Assembly: GCF_900110245.1 (NCBI RefSeq)
Contig: NZ_FOCZ01000002.1
Coordinates: forward strand, 62,001 to 126,000
Direction of reading: 5' to 3'
Length of the DNA stretch: 64,000 nt
From: Niastella yeongjuensis
GTDB lineage: Bacteria; Bacteroidota; Bacteroidia; Chitinophagales; Chitinophagaceae
Part shown: in pieces, positions 43,855 to 52,980 of the stretch
How the letters are laid out: each line of letters starts with the position of its first letter
How positions within the stretch are numbered: position 1 is the first letter of the stretch
Position numbers and translations under genes: made by a program
The notes under the pieces: generated by a model
Told to the model about the DNA's origin: nothing
What the model saw: the letters and a program-made list of their open reading frames with translations, nothing else
Database searches by the model: none

Positions 43855-46291
43855 TTTTTTGAATACGGTAACAGATTACTTTCAGCCGCCGGGAAATTAT
43901 TTCTGGCGTTGGGCCGAAGATGGTCAGGTAATTGAATGGCAGGATGGCGATACCATTTGTTATCGCGAGGAATTACTGGACATTTTAAAGAAACTGTCCC
44001 GGGAAGGCCTGCCTTCCATTGGTGCCATCCTGCTGGTGATCAGCGCCTGCAGGGATAAGCGGGCTGATATTGATAAAGAAGGTGGTTCAACCATTGTGCT
44101 TCGGTTGATGAATTACTATGGGAAAAACACTTCCATCCTGATGGGAATGAGAGAACGGGTGATTGAAGCAACCCGGATATTACACCTGGTGTCGGCTTTA
44201 CCCGAGGAACTGCGTTCCGGGTCTAACAGGACCTGGATGCTTTATACCATCTTTAAGGGGGTAAGAAAAAAGATCACCCCAAACGTGGCTGCTGGTTGTA
44301 TTGATTATTTTAACCAGGGCTCGTTGGATAAGTATATTTTCAGGGAAGGGAATTCAGACAATAAAGCCCGGGTATTTAACGACGATATGCAGTTGTTGAA
44401 CCAGGCAAAGCAGTTGATCCCCACCGTACAGCACCTTGAAATGTTAATTCGCACGGGTACCGGAGACTTGCCCCAGGCTGCAGCGCTGGAGGTCCCCCAC
44501 CTGGAAACAGGCGAACTGTTAGAACAACTGGAAGAAGATGTAAAAACTACCGGCCTGGCGCAATTGACAAAACGCCTGATTGCCGCGTTGAACATTCCTA
44601 TACATACCCACGGCAGCGGCGATCAGTTGTTTGGTGGTGTATCGGACATTACCAACAGGGGCAATTTCGATCGCCTGCTATTAAGCGAACTGGCGCATGA
44701 TGACCTGTCGCTAATGGCCCGGCTGGCAAACAATGAAGCCCTGTACCTGCGTCGGGAAGAATTGCCATCGAACCCCGAAAAGCAACGGATTGTATTAGTT
44801 GATACCACACTGAAGATGTGGGGCCTGCCACGGGTATTTGCCGTGTCTGCCGCATTGGCCTGCACCCTTAATAACAAAGCAAAAGCCCAAATTACCTCAT
44901 ACGCTTTGTCGGGGACTGCGTTTAATGAAACTGACCTGGCTACCAAAGAAGGAGTTGTACGTTCATTGGAACAGTTGGATGCAGCCCTGCATTGTGGCCG
45001 CGGACTTTCCCAATTTATGGACCAGCAGGCGGTGGGAGAAAACGATGAAGTGTTCTTAATTACAGAAGAAGAAATTACGCACAGCGTACTTTTTCAATCA
45101 ATATTGGCTTCGCTAAAAAAGCCCGTAAATTTTCTGGTTACGGTTACTAGAGATGGGGAGCTGCGCTTCTATGAATACATCCGGGGCCGTAAAAAACAAT
45201 TAAGCGAAGCCCGTTTTGATCTACAGGAACTGTTATTCAATATCAGGAAACCTAAAAAGGAAAAGTACAACAACAAGACCAGGGACTTATTGAATGCGCC
45301 TGCTTTTATGCAATACCAACCCTCTCCGCTTTATTATCCTGCTTCGAAAATAAGATTCTTTACAGACTGCATCTTTGAAGTGAAAAAAGATCATTTGATC
45401 TGTGTAACGCATGACCAACGGGTTTTATACTGGACCAGCAATAAGAAGGGCGCCCGGGAAATTATTGAAAGCCTGGAATCTGGTCTGGTGCGTTTTGGTT
45501 CAGCCGGGGATGCAACGGTATATATGCTTGTTTATCCGGTTGGCCAAAAGCATATGTGGCTCTATGAGGTAAACCTGGAAACAGGTACCGTTGAGACCAA
45601 AAAATTACTCAAAGGCATTTCCGGATATGCGGAAACTGTGTTCGAGAATGGGTATTTCAATATAAGAGCAGATAATGAGTTGTTTGTTATTGAGGCTGCC
45701 ACCGGTAAAATATCTCCTGCGAAAGAGCCGCCAGGTGTTTTTGATCTTATGGTTGAGCGTAGTAAAAAAGCACTTGAAAACATAAACCTGAACACGTATA
45801 AAAGGTTTGTAAACAATGGATACAACACCATCAATACAGTGAAGCGTGTATATGTGACTGCGGATGGAGAGATAGGTTTTGACGAAAAGCTAATTACTTT
45901 AAGAGCGCAAGGTCAATCGATCAACATATGTAAGGTACGAAAAAGTATAAACCCGGATTACGGTGCAAAAGAAAGTGAGGCATCCATTATTGGGATAACC
46001 AGTACCAACATTAAATTTTCCAGATTTGTTTGGGCCGACGGTAGCGAAGCGGTGGTGGACTCAAGAGGGTTAATACACTTAAGAAGCGCTGATCGCAGCA
46101 TTCCTGAAATTACCATCGTAATGATCATGGACAAACCTACCGCCTGCTGGTCCGCAGATGAACGGGTCTGCGGGGCCGCTTATTTTATCGGGGAACCCAC
46201 CGGGCAAAGTCATGACGGCGTAGCCTGGTTTTATAAAAACCATATTCAACGGTTCACAGACAGAATAAAAGAAACATGCACATTACGCTGA
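43847..46291 (+). CDS. VWA-like domain fused to a beta-propeller (first module)
   Basis: An 814-residue protein. The N-terminal 310 residues are a helical region without a known motif. A vWA-like domain follows (about 312-455) but its metal-ion site is degenerate: D319-T-T-L-K replaces DxSxS, so magnesium-dependent binding is doubtful. From about 500 the sequence has propeller-like repeats (IFEVKKDHLICVTHDQRVLYWTSN, GLVRFGSAGDATVYMLVYPVG, GYFNIRADNELFVIEAATG). It overlaps its neighbours by 8 and 16 bases. It is the likely substrate or adaptor of the upstream MoxR ATPase. Confidence 0.75.
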   Translation: MDNFLNTVTDYFQPPGNYFWRWAEDGQVIEWQDGDTICYREELLDILKKLSREGLPSIGAILLVISACRDKRADIDKEGGSTIVLRLMNYYGKNTSILMGMRERVIEATRILHLVSALPEELRSGSNRTWMLYTIFKGVRKKITPNVAAGCIDYFNQGSLDKYIFREGNSDNKARVFNDDMQLLNQAKQLIPTVQHLEMLIRTGTGDLPQAAALEVPHLETGELLEQLEEDVKTTGLAQLTKRLIAALNIPIHTHGSGDQLFGGVSDITNRGNFDRLLLSELAHDDLSLMARLANNEALYLRREELPSNPEKQRIVLVDTTLKMWGLPRVFAVSAALACTLNNKAKAQITSYALSGTAFNETDLATKEGVVRSLEQLDAALHCGRGLSQFMDQQAVGENDEVFLITEEEITHSVLFQSILASLKKPVNFLVTVTRDGELRFYEYIRGRKKQLSEARFDLQELLFNIRKPKKEKYNNKTRDLLNAPAFMQYQPSPLYYPASKIRFFTDCIFEVKKDHLICVTHDQRVLYWTSNKKGAREIIESLESGLVRFGSAGDATVYMLVYPVGQKHMWLYEVNLETGTVETKKLLKGISGYAETVFENGYFNIRADNELFVIEAATGKISPAKEPPGVFDLMVERSKKALENINLNTYKRFVNNGYNTINTVKRVYVTADGEIGFDEKLITLRAQGQSINICKVRKSINPDYGAKESEASIIGITSTNIKFSRFVWADGSEAVVDSRGLIHLRSADRSIPEITIVMIMDKPTACWSADERVCGAAYFIGEPTGQSHDGVAWFYKNHIQRFTDRIKETCTLR

Positions 46292-49017
46292 AATATAATG
46301 AACATGCTGCGCATGTATTGAGCGGCGCCTTTATCAGGGGTAATACACCTGATGTATGGTTTCAGGAAATAAATGCATGGCAGATACCATTGGAAAAACT
46401 GGTATGTTTTATAATTGCCCAAAACAATAACCCGACCGATGCGGCAGGGTTATTTGTGATCTTTAGTAAGGGCCAGATGCCCGGCCTGTTGCAGGTGCGG
46501 CATCCATATACGGTGCTGGGTAAGAAGCTCTTTATTCCTGTTGATGCAGAATTGTCGCCCGCTGTCAGCGAACAGGAATTGCAATCCCTGTTGATCTGGG
46601 ATTACCAGGTATTTCACCCAACCGTTGGGTTTATTGGGTTTGAAAAGTCGGACCGCATTGACCTGGCCGGGTTGCTGCAATACAAGGAACCCCGGAATAT
46701 TTACTGGGGATATGCCCAACCCGGTCTGCGACCCTGGCTCCCCTTGCGGCAGATAAGTGTGCAGCAAATGACAGCAGAGGATGTTTTTGAGTCATTCAAA
46801 GAGGAGATCAATAACAAGCCACTGACGGATATCCCAACGTCGAATGAAAGAGAGGTGCCGGCCTGGTTGAAAAATCCGATTGTCGGCAAATTTTTTGAAA
46901 AGGTATTTGATATGCTCAACGGATCAGATTCCAAAACGCCAGAGGAATCGTCGGGTGCTATGGCTGGCAAGGAAAGTGGAAAAAGCGGTCAGGCATCGGG
47001 GAAGGATAAAAAACCAGGTCTGTTTGGTAAGGTCATGAAATGGATGGCAGAAAAAATGGAGGACCTGGAAAAACAGCGCGAAAGTGAGTTGAAGCGCCTG
47101 TCGGATATGTTTGATAAGGACACCGATGAGGCCCTGAAATATGCCATTCCTTTAGGCAATCCATATGCAGGCAGGGGCACTGCCCAACCATCGGGTCTGT
47201 TAGGAAAGCGTTCCACAGAATTTAATTTGAATAGTTTGGGGGGCGGCCATGCAGTGGATAGTTGGAATGTAGACAATTACTTCAACGATTTACGCAGTAA
47301 GTACCTGAAGGCAGCGCAGAAAGCTATTGAGGAGGGAGATTTTAAGAAAGCCGCTTACATCTATGCGCATTTGTTGGGTGATTTTGCAACTGCAGCGGCC
47401 ACTTTACGCCAGGGTAAATATTATCGGGAAGCAGCCTTGTTGTATAAGGAACATTTAAAGAATCTTACCATGGCAGCTACCTGTTACGAAGAAGGCGGGT
47501 TGCTGCAGGAAGCCATCGACGTATATAGTGAGCTTGGGCAACACGAAAAAGCAGGTGATCTATATAGAGTACTGGGGCAGGAAGAACAGGCCCTTCAATG
47601 TTATGAAATATGTGTTCAGGCTGCAGCGGCCCACCAGGATTACCTCGAAGAATCGCGCATAGTTATAGATAAAATTGAAGATAAGCCAAGGGCAAAAAAG
47701 TTATTGTTAAAAGGCTGGCAGGATGTAAAACAACCTGAAGCCTGCCTGTTGAAATACTTCAACCTGATTGCTGATGAGGATAAAGAAGAAGTTCATTCAG
47801 CTATAAAAACGCTTTATGCCAATAAGCAGGCGGCCAAAAAAGAAATGGCCTTTCTGAATGTATTGGATAAAGTAAATAGAAAGTATAACACAACGGAACT
47901 CGAAAATGTCTGTCAGGATATTGCCTATGAGATAGTAAGTGAACAGGTGAGCGCCGGTAATCCCGACAGCCTGTTTGTACTCAGGAATTTTGTGCCCGAT
48001 GATCGGTTGCTGACACCCGATTTTCACCGCTATATACATGCGGTTAAAGAAGCGCCCATTCAAAAGCCGGTCTCTGATAAATGGCAGTTGAAGGCCGATG
48101 TGTATTGGAAAAAGGTACTTACCTGGAACAATCAATTACTGGCCTGGGGATTACATCCGGAAGGGATGGAAATGGTGAGAATGAATTGGAGTGGGCATAA
48201 AGAATATTTTACCTGGAATGTACTAATGAAAGCGGGCAGTTCCTTATTACCCATAGCTAATCCCGCCTATACAGACCACATCCTGGTATATGATTACAAT
48301 CCGGCGTTGAATAAACAAGGCCTGCCGAAGAATAGCTATTTTCAGGAAGCATTAACTGTTTTTTACCCAAACTTTGTGGATGCCGACACCATAGGTATTG
48401 GGTTTTACAAAGACCTGGTGGTTGCTTTACGACAATCAAATGGCGAAGGTTCGTTGATTTATTATACGGTTGAAGGGAAAGTTATTACATACGATCCCTG
48501 TATATTCAATGACCCCGCCTATAACTTTAGCCTTAGGCCTGCCGCAGTTAAAGAATTAATGTGGTGTGGAGATAAGTTTTATCTGTCAACCGACCATTCA
48601 TTGTTGACCATTTCCGAGAAAGGCGCCATAGATGTGTTGTTTCTGGCCGATACACCCATAAGGGACCTTGCCATAAATCGATTGTCCGATGGGTTGTTAA
48701 ATCTTGTGATGGCACTGGATGACCGGGTGGTGATAATAACTTATAATGACAGGAATGAACGTTGTAGTGAACCATTTGAAATACCAGAGCTGAAAGTAAA
48801 AAGCATGGCCCTCTTGCCAAACGACCGTATTGTGCTGGCTACTAAGGAAGAACTACGGATAGTTAATTTAAAAAATTACTCATTGCCCGAATTGGAATGG
48901 CGTTTGAGTTTGGAAAAGCCGGCAGTGGCCGTTTTTCCCGGTCCCACACGTGACCAACTAGGCGTTTTGGAATCAAATGGAAAGATAACTTTGCATAATT
49001 ACAAAGAACTGGAATAA
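46276..49017 (+). CDS. large scaffold protein: N-terminal bpX-like domain, TPR-like helices, beta-propeller
   Basis: A 913-residue protein. Residues 1-170 form a mixed domain shared with other module members (EINAWQIPLEKLVCFIIAQNNN, VGFIGFEKSD). Residues about 225-260 are a flexible Gly/Ser/Lys-rich linker. Residues 340-520 are TPR-like helix pairs (AAQKAIEEGDFKKAAYIYAHLL, YYREAALLYKEHLKNLTMAATCYEEGG, QHEKAGDLYRVLGQEEQALQCYEICVQA). Residues 620-910 are propeller-like (FYLSTDHSLLTISEKGAIDVLFLAD, NRLSDGLLNLVMALDDRVVIITYND, SMALLPNDRIVLATKEELRIVNL). It ends the first module; 45 bases separate it from the second. Confidence 0.72.
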   Translation: MHITLKYNEHAAHVLSGAFIRGNTPDVWFQEINAWQIPLEKLVCFIIAQNNNPTDAAGLFVIFSKGQMPGLLQVRHPYTVLGKKLFIPVDAELSPAVSEQELQSLLIWDYQVFHPTVGFIGFEKSDRIDLAGLLQYKEPRNIYWGYAQPGLRPWLPLRQISVQQMTAEDVFESFKEEINNKPLTDIPTSNEREVPAWLKNPIVGKFFEKVFDMLNGSDSKTPEESSGAMAGKESGKSGQASGKDKKPGLFGKVMKWMAEKMEDLEKQRESELKRLSDMFDKDTDEALKYAIPLGNPYAGRGTAQPSGLLGKRSTEFNLNSLGGGHAVDSWNVDNYFNDLRSKYLKAAQKAIEEGDFKKAAYIYAHLLGDFATAAATLRQGKYYREAALLYKEHLKNLTMAATCYEEGGLLQEAIDVYSELGQHEKAGDLYRVLGQEEQALQCYEICVQAAAAHQDYLEESRIVIDKIEDKPRAKKLLLKGWQDVKQPEACLLKYFNLIADEDKEEVHSAIKTLYANKQAAKKEMAFLNVLDKVNRKYNTTELENVCQDIAYEIVSEQVSAGNPDSLFVLRNFVPDDRLLTPDFHRYIHAVKEAPIQKPVSDKWQLKADVYWKKVLTWNNQLLAWGLHPEGMEMVRMNWSGHKEYFTWNVLMKAGSSLLPIANPAYTDHILVYDYNPALNKQGLPKNSYFQEALTVFYPNFVDADTIGIGFYKDLVVALRQSNGEGSLIYYTVEGKVITYDPCIFNDPAYNFSLRPAAVKELMWCGDKFYLSTDHSLLTISEKGAIDVLFLADTPIRDLAINRLSDGLLNLVMALDDRVVIITYNDRNERCSEPFEIPELKVKSMALLPNDRIVLATKEELRIVNLKNYSLPELEWRLSLEKPAVAVFPGPTRDQLGVLESNGKITLHNYKELE

Positions 49018-49062
49018 GACGGGTTCAGCCAATTATTACCATATACCTTAAAACTATAAAGC

Positions 49063-50364
49063 TTGCAATTATCCGAAGAACAAGTACTTGCACTGGCGCC
49101 TGATGAGTCATCCAGGAAATCCGGGAAAGAACTTAGCAGTCCGGGCAAATGGGTAAGCAAAGGTGTAAATGAGCTGGCGCTTTGGGGCGAATGCCAGGGC
49201 AGCGGAAGCAAGCCCTACCAAACCCAGGTTGACCTGGCAAACATAGCTTTTAAATGCAGCTGCCCCAGCCGGAAATTCCCCTGCAAACATGGCGTAGGCT
49301 TGTTATTGCTGTATGCCCGCGCAAAAAGTGAATTTACCAGTCATGACATGCCCGCCTGGGTGTCGGAATGGATCGGCAAACGATCTGAGAAACAGGAAAA
49401 ACAGGTAGAGAAAAAGGATAAACCCGTAGATGAAGCCGCCCAGGCAAAACGCCGCCAGGCCCGGGAACAAAAAGTAAGTGATGGTATAGAGGAATTATTA
49501 CAATGGATAAAAGATATCATTCGCAATGGTATCATCAGTATACCTGAAAAAGGATCGGCCTGGTTCGAAAATATGTCGCGCCGAATGGTAGATGCCCAGG
49601 CATCCGGCCTGGCCGGTATGATCAGGACCCTGTCGGAAATAAATTTTTATCGCGATGGCTGGCAAACGGAGTTTATAGATCAGTTGTTGCGATTGTATAT
49701 CATCGCTACCGGGTTTAAAAACAATGAAACCCTTCCCACCTTATTACAACAGGACATTCGTACCTGGATCGGCTTTACACAAAATCAGGAGGAACTAAAA
49801 GAACAAACCGGTGTTACCGATACCTGGCTGGTATTGGGCAAACAGGTTACCGAAGAAGAAAATTTAACCATTGAAAGAAACTGGTTGTATGGGATCAACA
49901 GCAACCAATATGCTTTGGTACTTCAATTTCTGATCCGTGGCCAGGGTGCACAGGTGGCTTTAACCCCCGGTTTATTTATACAGGCGGAGTTGGTGTTCTA
50001 TCCCTCCGTTTCTCCATTAAGAGCCATTGTAAAAAAACAGCTCAATACCGAAAAGGTGCAGCAATACAAAGGATTTGCCAACTGGCAGCAGGTGGCAGAA
50101 GCTGAAACGGACCAGGCAAGTATCTTGCCTTTCCGCAACGAAAGACCCTTTATCATTGAGCAGGTATGCCCGGTTTTTTATAACCAGCAGTGGTGGCTGC
50201 AAGACAGTAACAATGCCCTGATGAATATTAAAGGGGGATTTAAAAACATCTGGAAGCTGTTGTCATTAAGTGGCGGCGAAGCCCTGAATATGGCCGTTGT
50301 AGGAAAGGAAACTGCGTACGAACCCTTTGGGGTATGGTACCAGAATGAGTACAGGATTTTATAA
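49063..50364 (+). CDS. SWIM zinc-finger protein (second module)
   Basis: A 433-residue protein starting at a TTG. The SWIM zinc finger is C65-x-C67-x6-C74-x-H76 (FKCSCPSRKFPCKHGVGLLLL). A charged linker (KRSEKQEKQVEKKDKPVDE) follows, then a helical/beta domain of unknown function. SWIM proteins bind DNA or proteins. In many bacteria this protein precedes DUF5691, MoxR, DUF5682 and VWA genes, the same order as here. No ATG occurs near the N-terminus in frame before the SWIM region, so the TTG is the reasonable start. Confidence 0.85.
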   Translation: MQLSEEQVLALAPDESSRKSGKELSSPGKWVSKGVNELALWGECQGSGSKPYQTQVDLANIAFKCSCPSRKFPCKHGVGLLLLYARAKSEFTSHDMPAWVSEWIGKRSEKQEKQVEKKDKPVDEAAQAKRRQAREQKVSDGIEELLQWIKDIIRNGIISIPEKGSAWFENMSRRMVDAQASGLAGMIRTLSEINFYRDGWQTEFIDQLLRLYIIATGFKNNETLPTLLQQDIRTWIGFTQNQEELKEQTGVTDTWLVLGKQVTEEENLTIERNWLYGINSNQYALVLQFLIRGQGAQVALTPGLFIQAELVFYPSVSPLRAIVKKQLNTEKVQQYKGFANWQQVAEAETDQASILPFRNERPFIIEQVCPVFYNQQWWLQDSNNALMNIKGGFKNIWKLLSLSGGEALNMAVVGKETAYEPFGVWYQNEYRIL

Positions 50365-50393
50365 GGGGATTGAACATTAATCAAATTGAGGAT

Positions 50394-51851
50394 ATGCAAA
50401 CCTGGGATCAGATCATTAATACAGCTTTGCTGGGTACAGACAAACGAACGCTTGCCGCCAATGAATTACCGGCTGAACTGGCAGCGGCTGTTGAACTCAT
50501 ACAAAAAAGCACCACTGATAAAGAAGATCAGTTTTTACAAATAGCCGCCCTGGCATTCAATTATCGCCAATGCGGGATGCTGCCCCTGCAAAAAGAGGGC
50601 GTAACGATCTCAAAAGCCGCCATTGAAGAGAAACCATATTGTTCACCATGGGCGCTTCAAACGGTAAACGATATTCTGGAATCGGAAAGCAATTCCTTAT
50701 TACAATTCTGGCTGCAATTATGTGCTGCAAAAAATCAGGTGGTAACACCGGAGTTGGTGCCGGCACTATTAACCATTGGCACGCAACAAAAGAAATTGCA
50801 AAACCTGGTGGTGGCCTGCTGTGGCAAACGGGGCGACTGGCTTAGTAAGTTCAATCCGGAATGGAACTTTTCAACCGCCACCACCCAGGAAGAATTATGG
50901 GAAACCGGGTCTGCTGAACAACGCAAAGCCGTGCTGGAACAATTGCGTAAAGACGATCCGGCAAAGGCAAGGACCTGGTTGCAACAAACCTGGGCACAGG
51001 AAGACGCCGGTACAAAAGTAGAATGGCTGATGCTCATGGACATCAACATTGGGGAAGATGATATTGAGTTCCTGGAAAGCCTGGCAAAAGAGAAAAGTAA
51101 AAAAGTAAAAGATGTGGCCCTTTGGTTGCTGAAGCAGATCCCTGAATCCCCCATTGTACATCAATACCAGCAGGTGCTGCAAAAGACGGTCACTATTGGT
51201 AAAAAAGGCTTGCAGATAAAATTGCCTGCCGGGTTGGATGAGAACCTTTTCAAAACCACGGGGCTTGATAAGCTAAGCAACAGCAAAGATTTTACCGATG
51301 AAGAGTTCATCATTTTTCAAATGATGCAGGCAGTGCCGCCGGCTTTTTGGGAAACCCGCTTGAATAGCGAACCCGATATTATCATCAGGTCCATGCAAAA
51401 AGACCCTATAGGTAAAAAGTTAATGCCGGCGCTTGTACAGGCGGTAGTAGCCTTTAAAGATCAACAGTGGGCAACGGCTTTCATGCAAAACAGCCAGGTC
51501 TTTTATATAGATATTATCCCTCTGCTGCCGGTAAAAGAACAGGAGTTTTACAGCATCAAGTTCATGGACCAGTTTTCAGAGAACATAATAGAACATGCTA
51601 TTAAACGGGAAGATACCTGGAGCCTCGATTTAACGCGGGCCATTTTTATAAAGACGGCAAAAAGTGTTTATCAGTATAACCGCTCGTTTTATAGCCGGTA
51701 CATTCATTGTATACCCATAGGTATAGTTACCGAATTGGAAAAATGCGCACCGGCTGAAGACTATCTGAAAAATACCTGGTATAATACCAGTGAATACATT
51801 ACCACGCTCATCAACCTGAAAAAACAAACTATACAATCCTTTAACGATTAA
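50394..51851 (+). CDS. DUF5691-family protein (second module)
   Basis: A 485-residue all-alpha protein opening MQTWDQIINTALLGTDKRTL, the DUF5691 hallmark. The frame also opens at TTG 50370; ATG 50394 has a GAGG box just before it. The body has HEAT-like helices, including EEDIEFLESLAKEKSKKVKDVALWLLKQIPES-like stretches (residues about 215-255), typical of an armadillo-like scaffold. The family is known from the SWIM-MoxR-VWA gene cluster only. It sits 29 bases after the SWIM gene and 15 before MoxR. Confidence 0.82.
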   Translation: MQTWDQIINTALLGTDKRTLAANELPAELAAAVELIQKSTTDKEDQFLQIAALAFNYRQCGMLPLQKEGVTISKAAIEEKPYCSPWALQTVNDILESESNSLLQFWLQLCAAKNQVVTPELVPALLTIGTQQKKLQNLVVACCGKRGDWLSKFNPEWNFSTATTQEELWETGSAEQRKAVLEQLRKDDPAKARTWLQQTWAQEDAGTKVEWLMLMDINIGEDDIEFLESLAKEKSKKVKDVALWLLKQIPESPIVHQYQQVLQKTVTIGKKGLQIKLPAGLDENLFKTTGLDKLSNSKDFTDEEFIIFQMMQAVPPAFWETRLNSEPDIIIRSMQKDPIGKKLMPALVQAVVAFKDQQWATAFMQNSQVFYIDIIPLLPVKEQEFYSIKFMDQFSENIIEHAIKREDTWSLDLTRAIFIKTAKSVYQYNRSFYSRYIHCIPIGIVTELEKCAPAEDYLKNTWYNTSEYITTLINLKKQTIQSFND

Positions 51852-51866
51852 AAATAATAACACCTT

Positions 51867-52946
51867 ATGTCTTCCTTACTACGTCAACACGCTGAACAAT
51901 TATATGCCCAGGAGCTGGAAGAACTGCAAAAACAGGAAACCGGCAAGCGTCCGGCCAACTGGAAATTAACGCCTCAGTCGGTGGTTACCTACCTGACCGG
52001 CGGAAAGTTGCAGAACGGGTTTGAGGTAACGCCAAAATACATTGGTAACAAGCGGTTGATGGAAATAGCCGTGGCTACATTGACCACCGACCGGGCGTTG
52101 TTATTATATGGATTGCCCGGTACGGCAAAAAGCTGGGTGAGTGAGCATTTGGCTGCCGCGGTTTGTGGCGACTCTACCATGATCATTCAGGGTACAGCCG
52201 GCACCAGTGAGGAAGCAATCCGGTATGGCTGGAACTATGCCCGGTTGCTCGCAGAAGGTCCCTCAGAAAAAGCATTGGTAGAAACACCGGTGATGCGATC
52301 TATGAAAGATGGTAAAATAGTACGTATAGAAGAGTTGACGCGTATTGGCGCCGATGTGCAGGACACGCTCATTACCATTCTGTCGGAAAAAACTTTGCCT
52401 ATACCCGAGTTGAATTCAGAAGTACAGGCGGTAAGAGGGTTCAATGTAATAGCAACTGCCAATAACCGCGATAAAGGGGTGAATGAATTGTCGAGCGCCC
52501 TGAAGCGCCGGTTCAACACCGTGATATTACCGGTGCTGGATTCCATGGATGAAGAAATCGATATCGTAAAACGCCGGGTAGAAAGTTTTGAGAAGGTAAT
52601 GGAATTACCAGCCGAGCCACCAGCTTTGGCGGAGATCCGTCGCATTGTGACCATCTTCAGGGAACTGCGCAGCGGTGTTACCCTCGATGGAAAAACAAAA
52701 ATAAAAACACCCAGTGGTACGCTCAGCACCGCAGAAGCCATTTCAGTAGTGAACAATGGCCTGGCTATGGCTGCATATTTTGGCGATGGTCAGTTAAAGG
52801 CTGCTGATCTCGCTGCGGGTATTATTGGTTCAGTAGTGAAAGACCCGGTGCAGGATAAACTCGTTTGGCAGGAATACCTGGAGACAGTTGTTAAACCAAG
52901 AGAGGACTGGAAGGACATTTATCGGGCGTGCCGCGACCTGCTGTAG
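51867..52946 (+). CDS. MoxR-family AAA+ ATPase (second module)
   Basis: A 359-residue AAA+ ATPase. Walker A is GLPGTAKS (82-89), the Walker B equivalent is in GKIVRIEELTRIGADVQDTLITILSEK, sensor 1 is NVIATANNRDKG and the arginine finger region is LSSALKRRFNTVILP. It is clearly a different subgroup from the first MoxR: shorter, and with the EELTR variation of Walker B, suggesting the two act on different VWA partners. The DUF5682 gene follows after 34 bases containing a repeat tract. Confidence 0.9.
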   Translation: MSSLLRQHAEQLYAQELEELQKQETGKRPANWKLTPQSVVTYLTGGKLQNGFEVTPKYIGNKRLMEIAVATLTTDRALLLYGLPGTAKSWVSEHLAAAVCGDSTMIIQGTAGTSEEAIRYGWNYARLLAEGPSEKALVETPVMRSMKDGKIVRIEELTRIGADVQDTLITILSEKTLPIPELNSEVQAVRGFNVIATANNRDKGVNELSSALKRRFNTVILPVLDSMDEEIDIVKRRVESFEKVMELPAEPPALAEIRRIVTIFRELRSGVTLDGKTKIKTPSGTLSTAEAISVVNNGLAMAAYFGDGQLKAADLAAGIIGSVVKDPVQDKLVWQEYLETVVKPREDWKDIYRACRDLL

Positions 52947-52980
52947 GCACCCACGCACAACTCACTACTCACAACTCACC
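52947..52980. repeat. short CACTCAC word-repeat tract inside the operon
   Basis: The 34-base gap between the second MoxR gene and the DUF5682 gene is ACCC-ACGCACAACTCACTACTCACAACTCACC, built of the words ACAACTCAC and CTACTCAC. The reverse complement resembles the GTGAGTGG tract near 31058. There is no hairpin or ribosome binding site in it, which is unusual for such a short operon gap. Confidence 0.6.
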
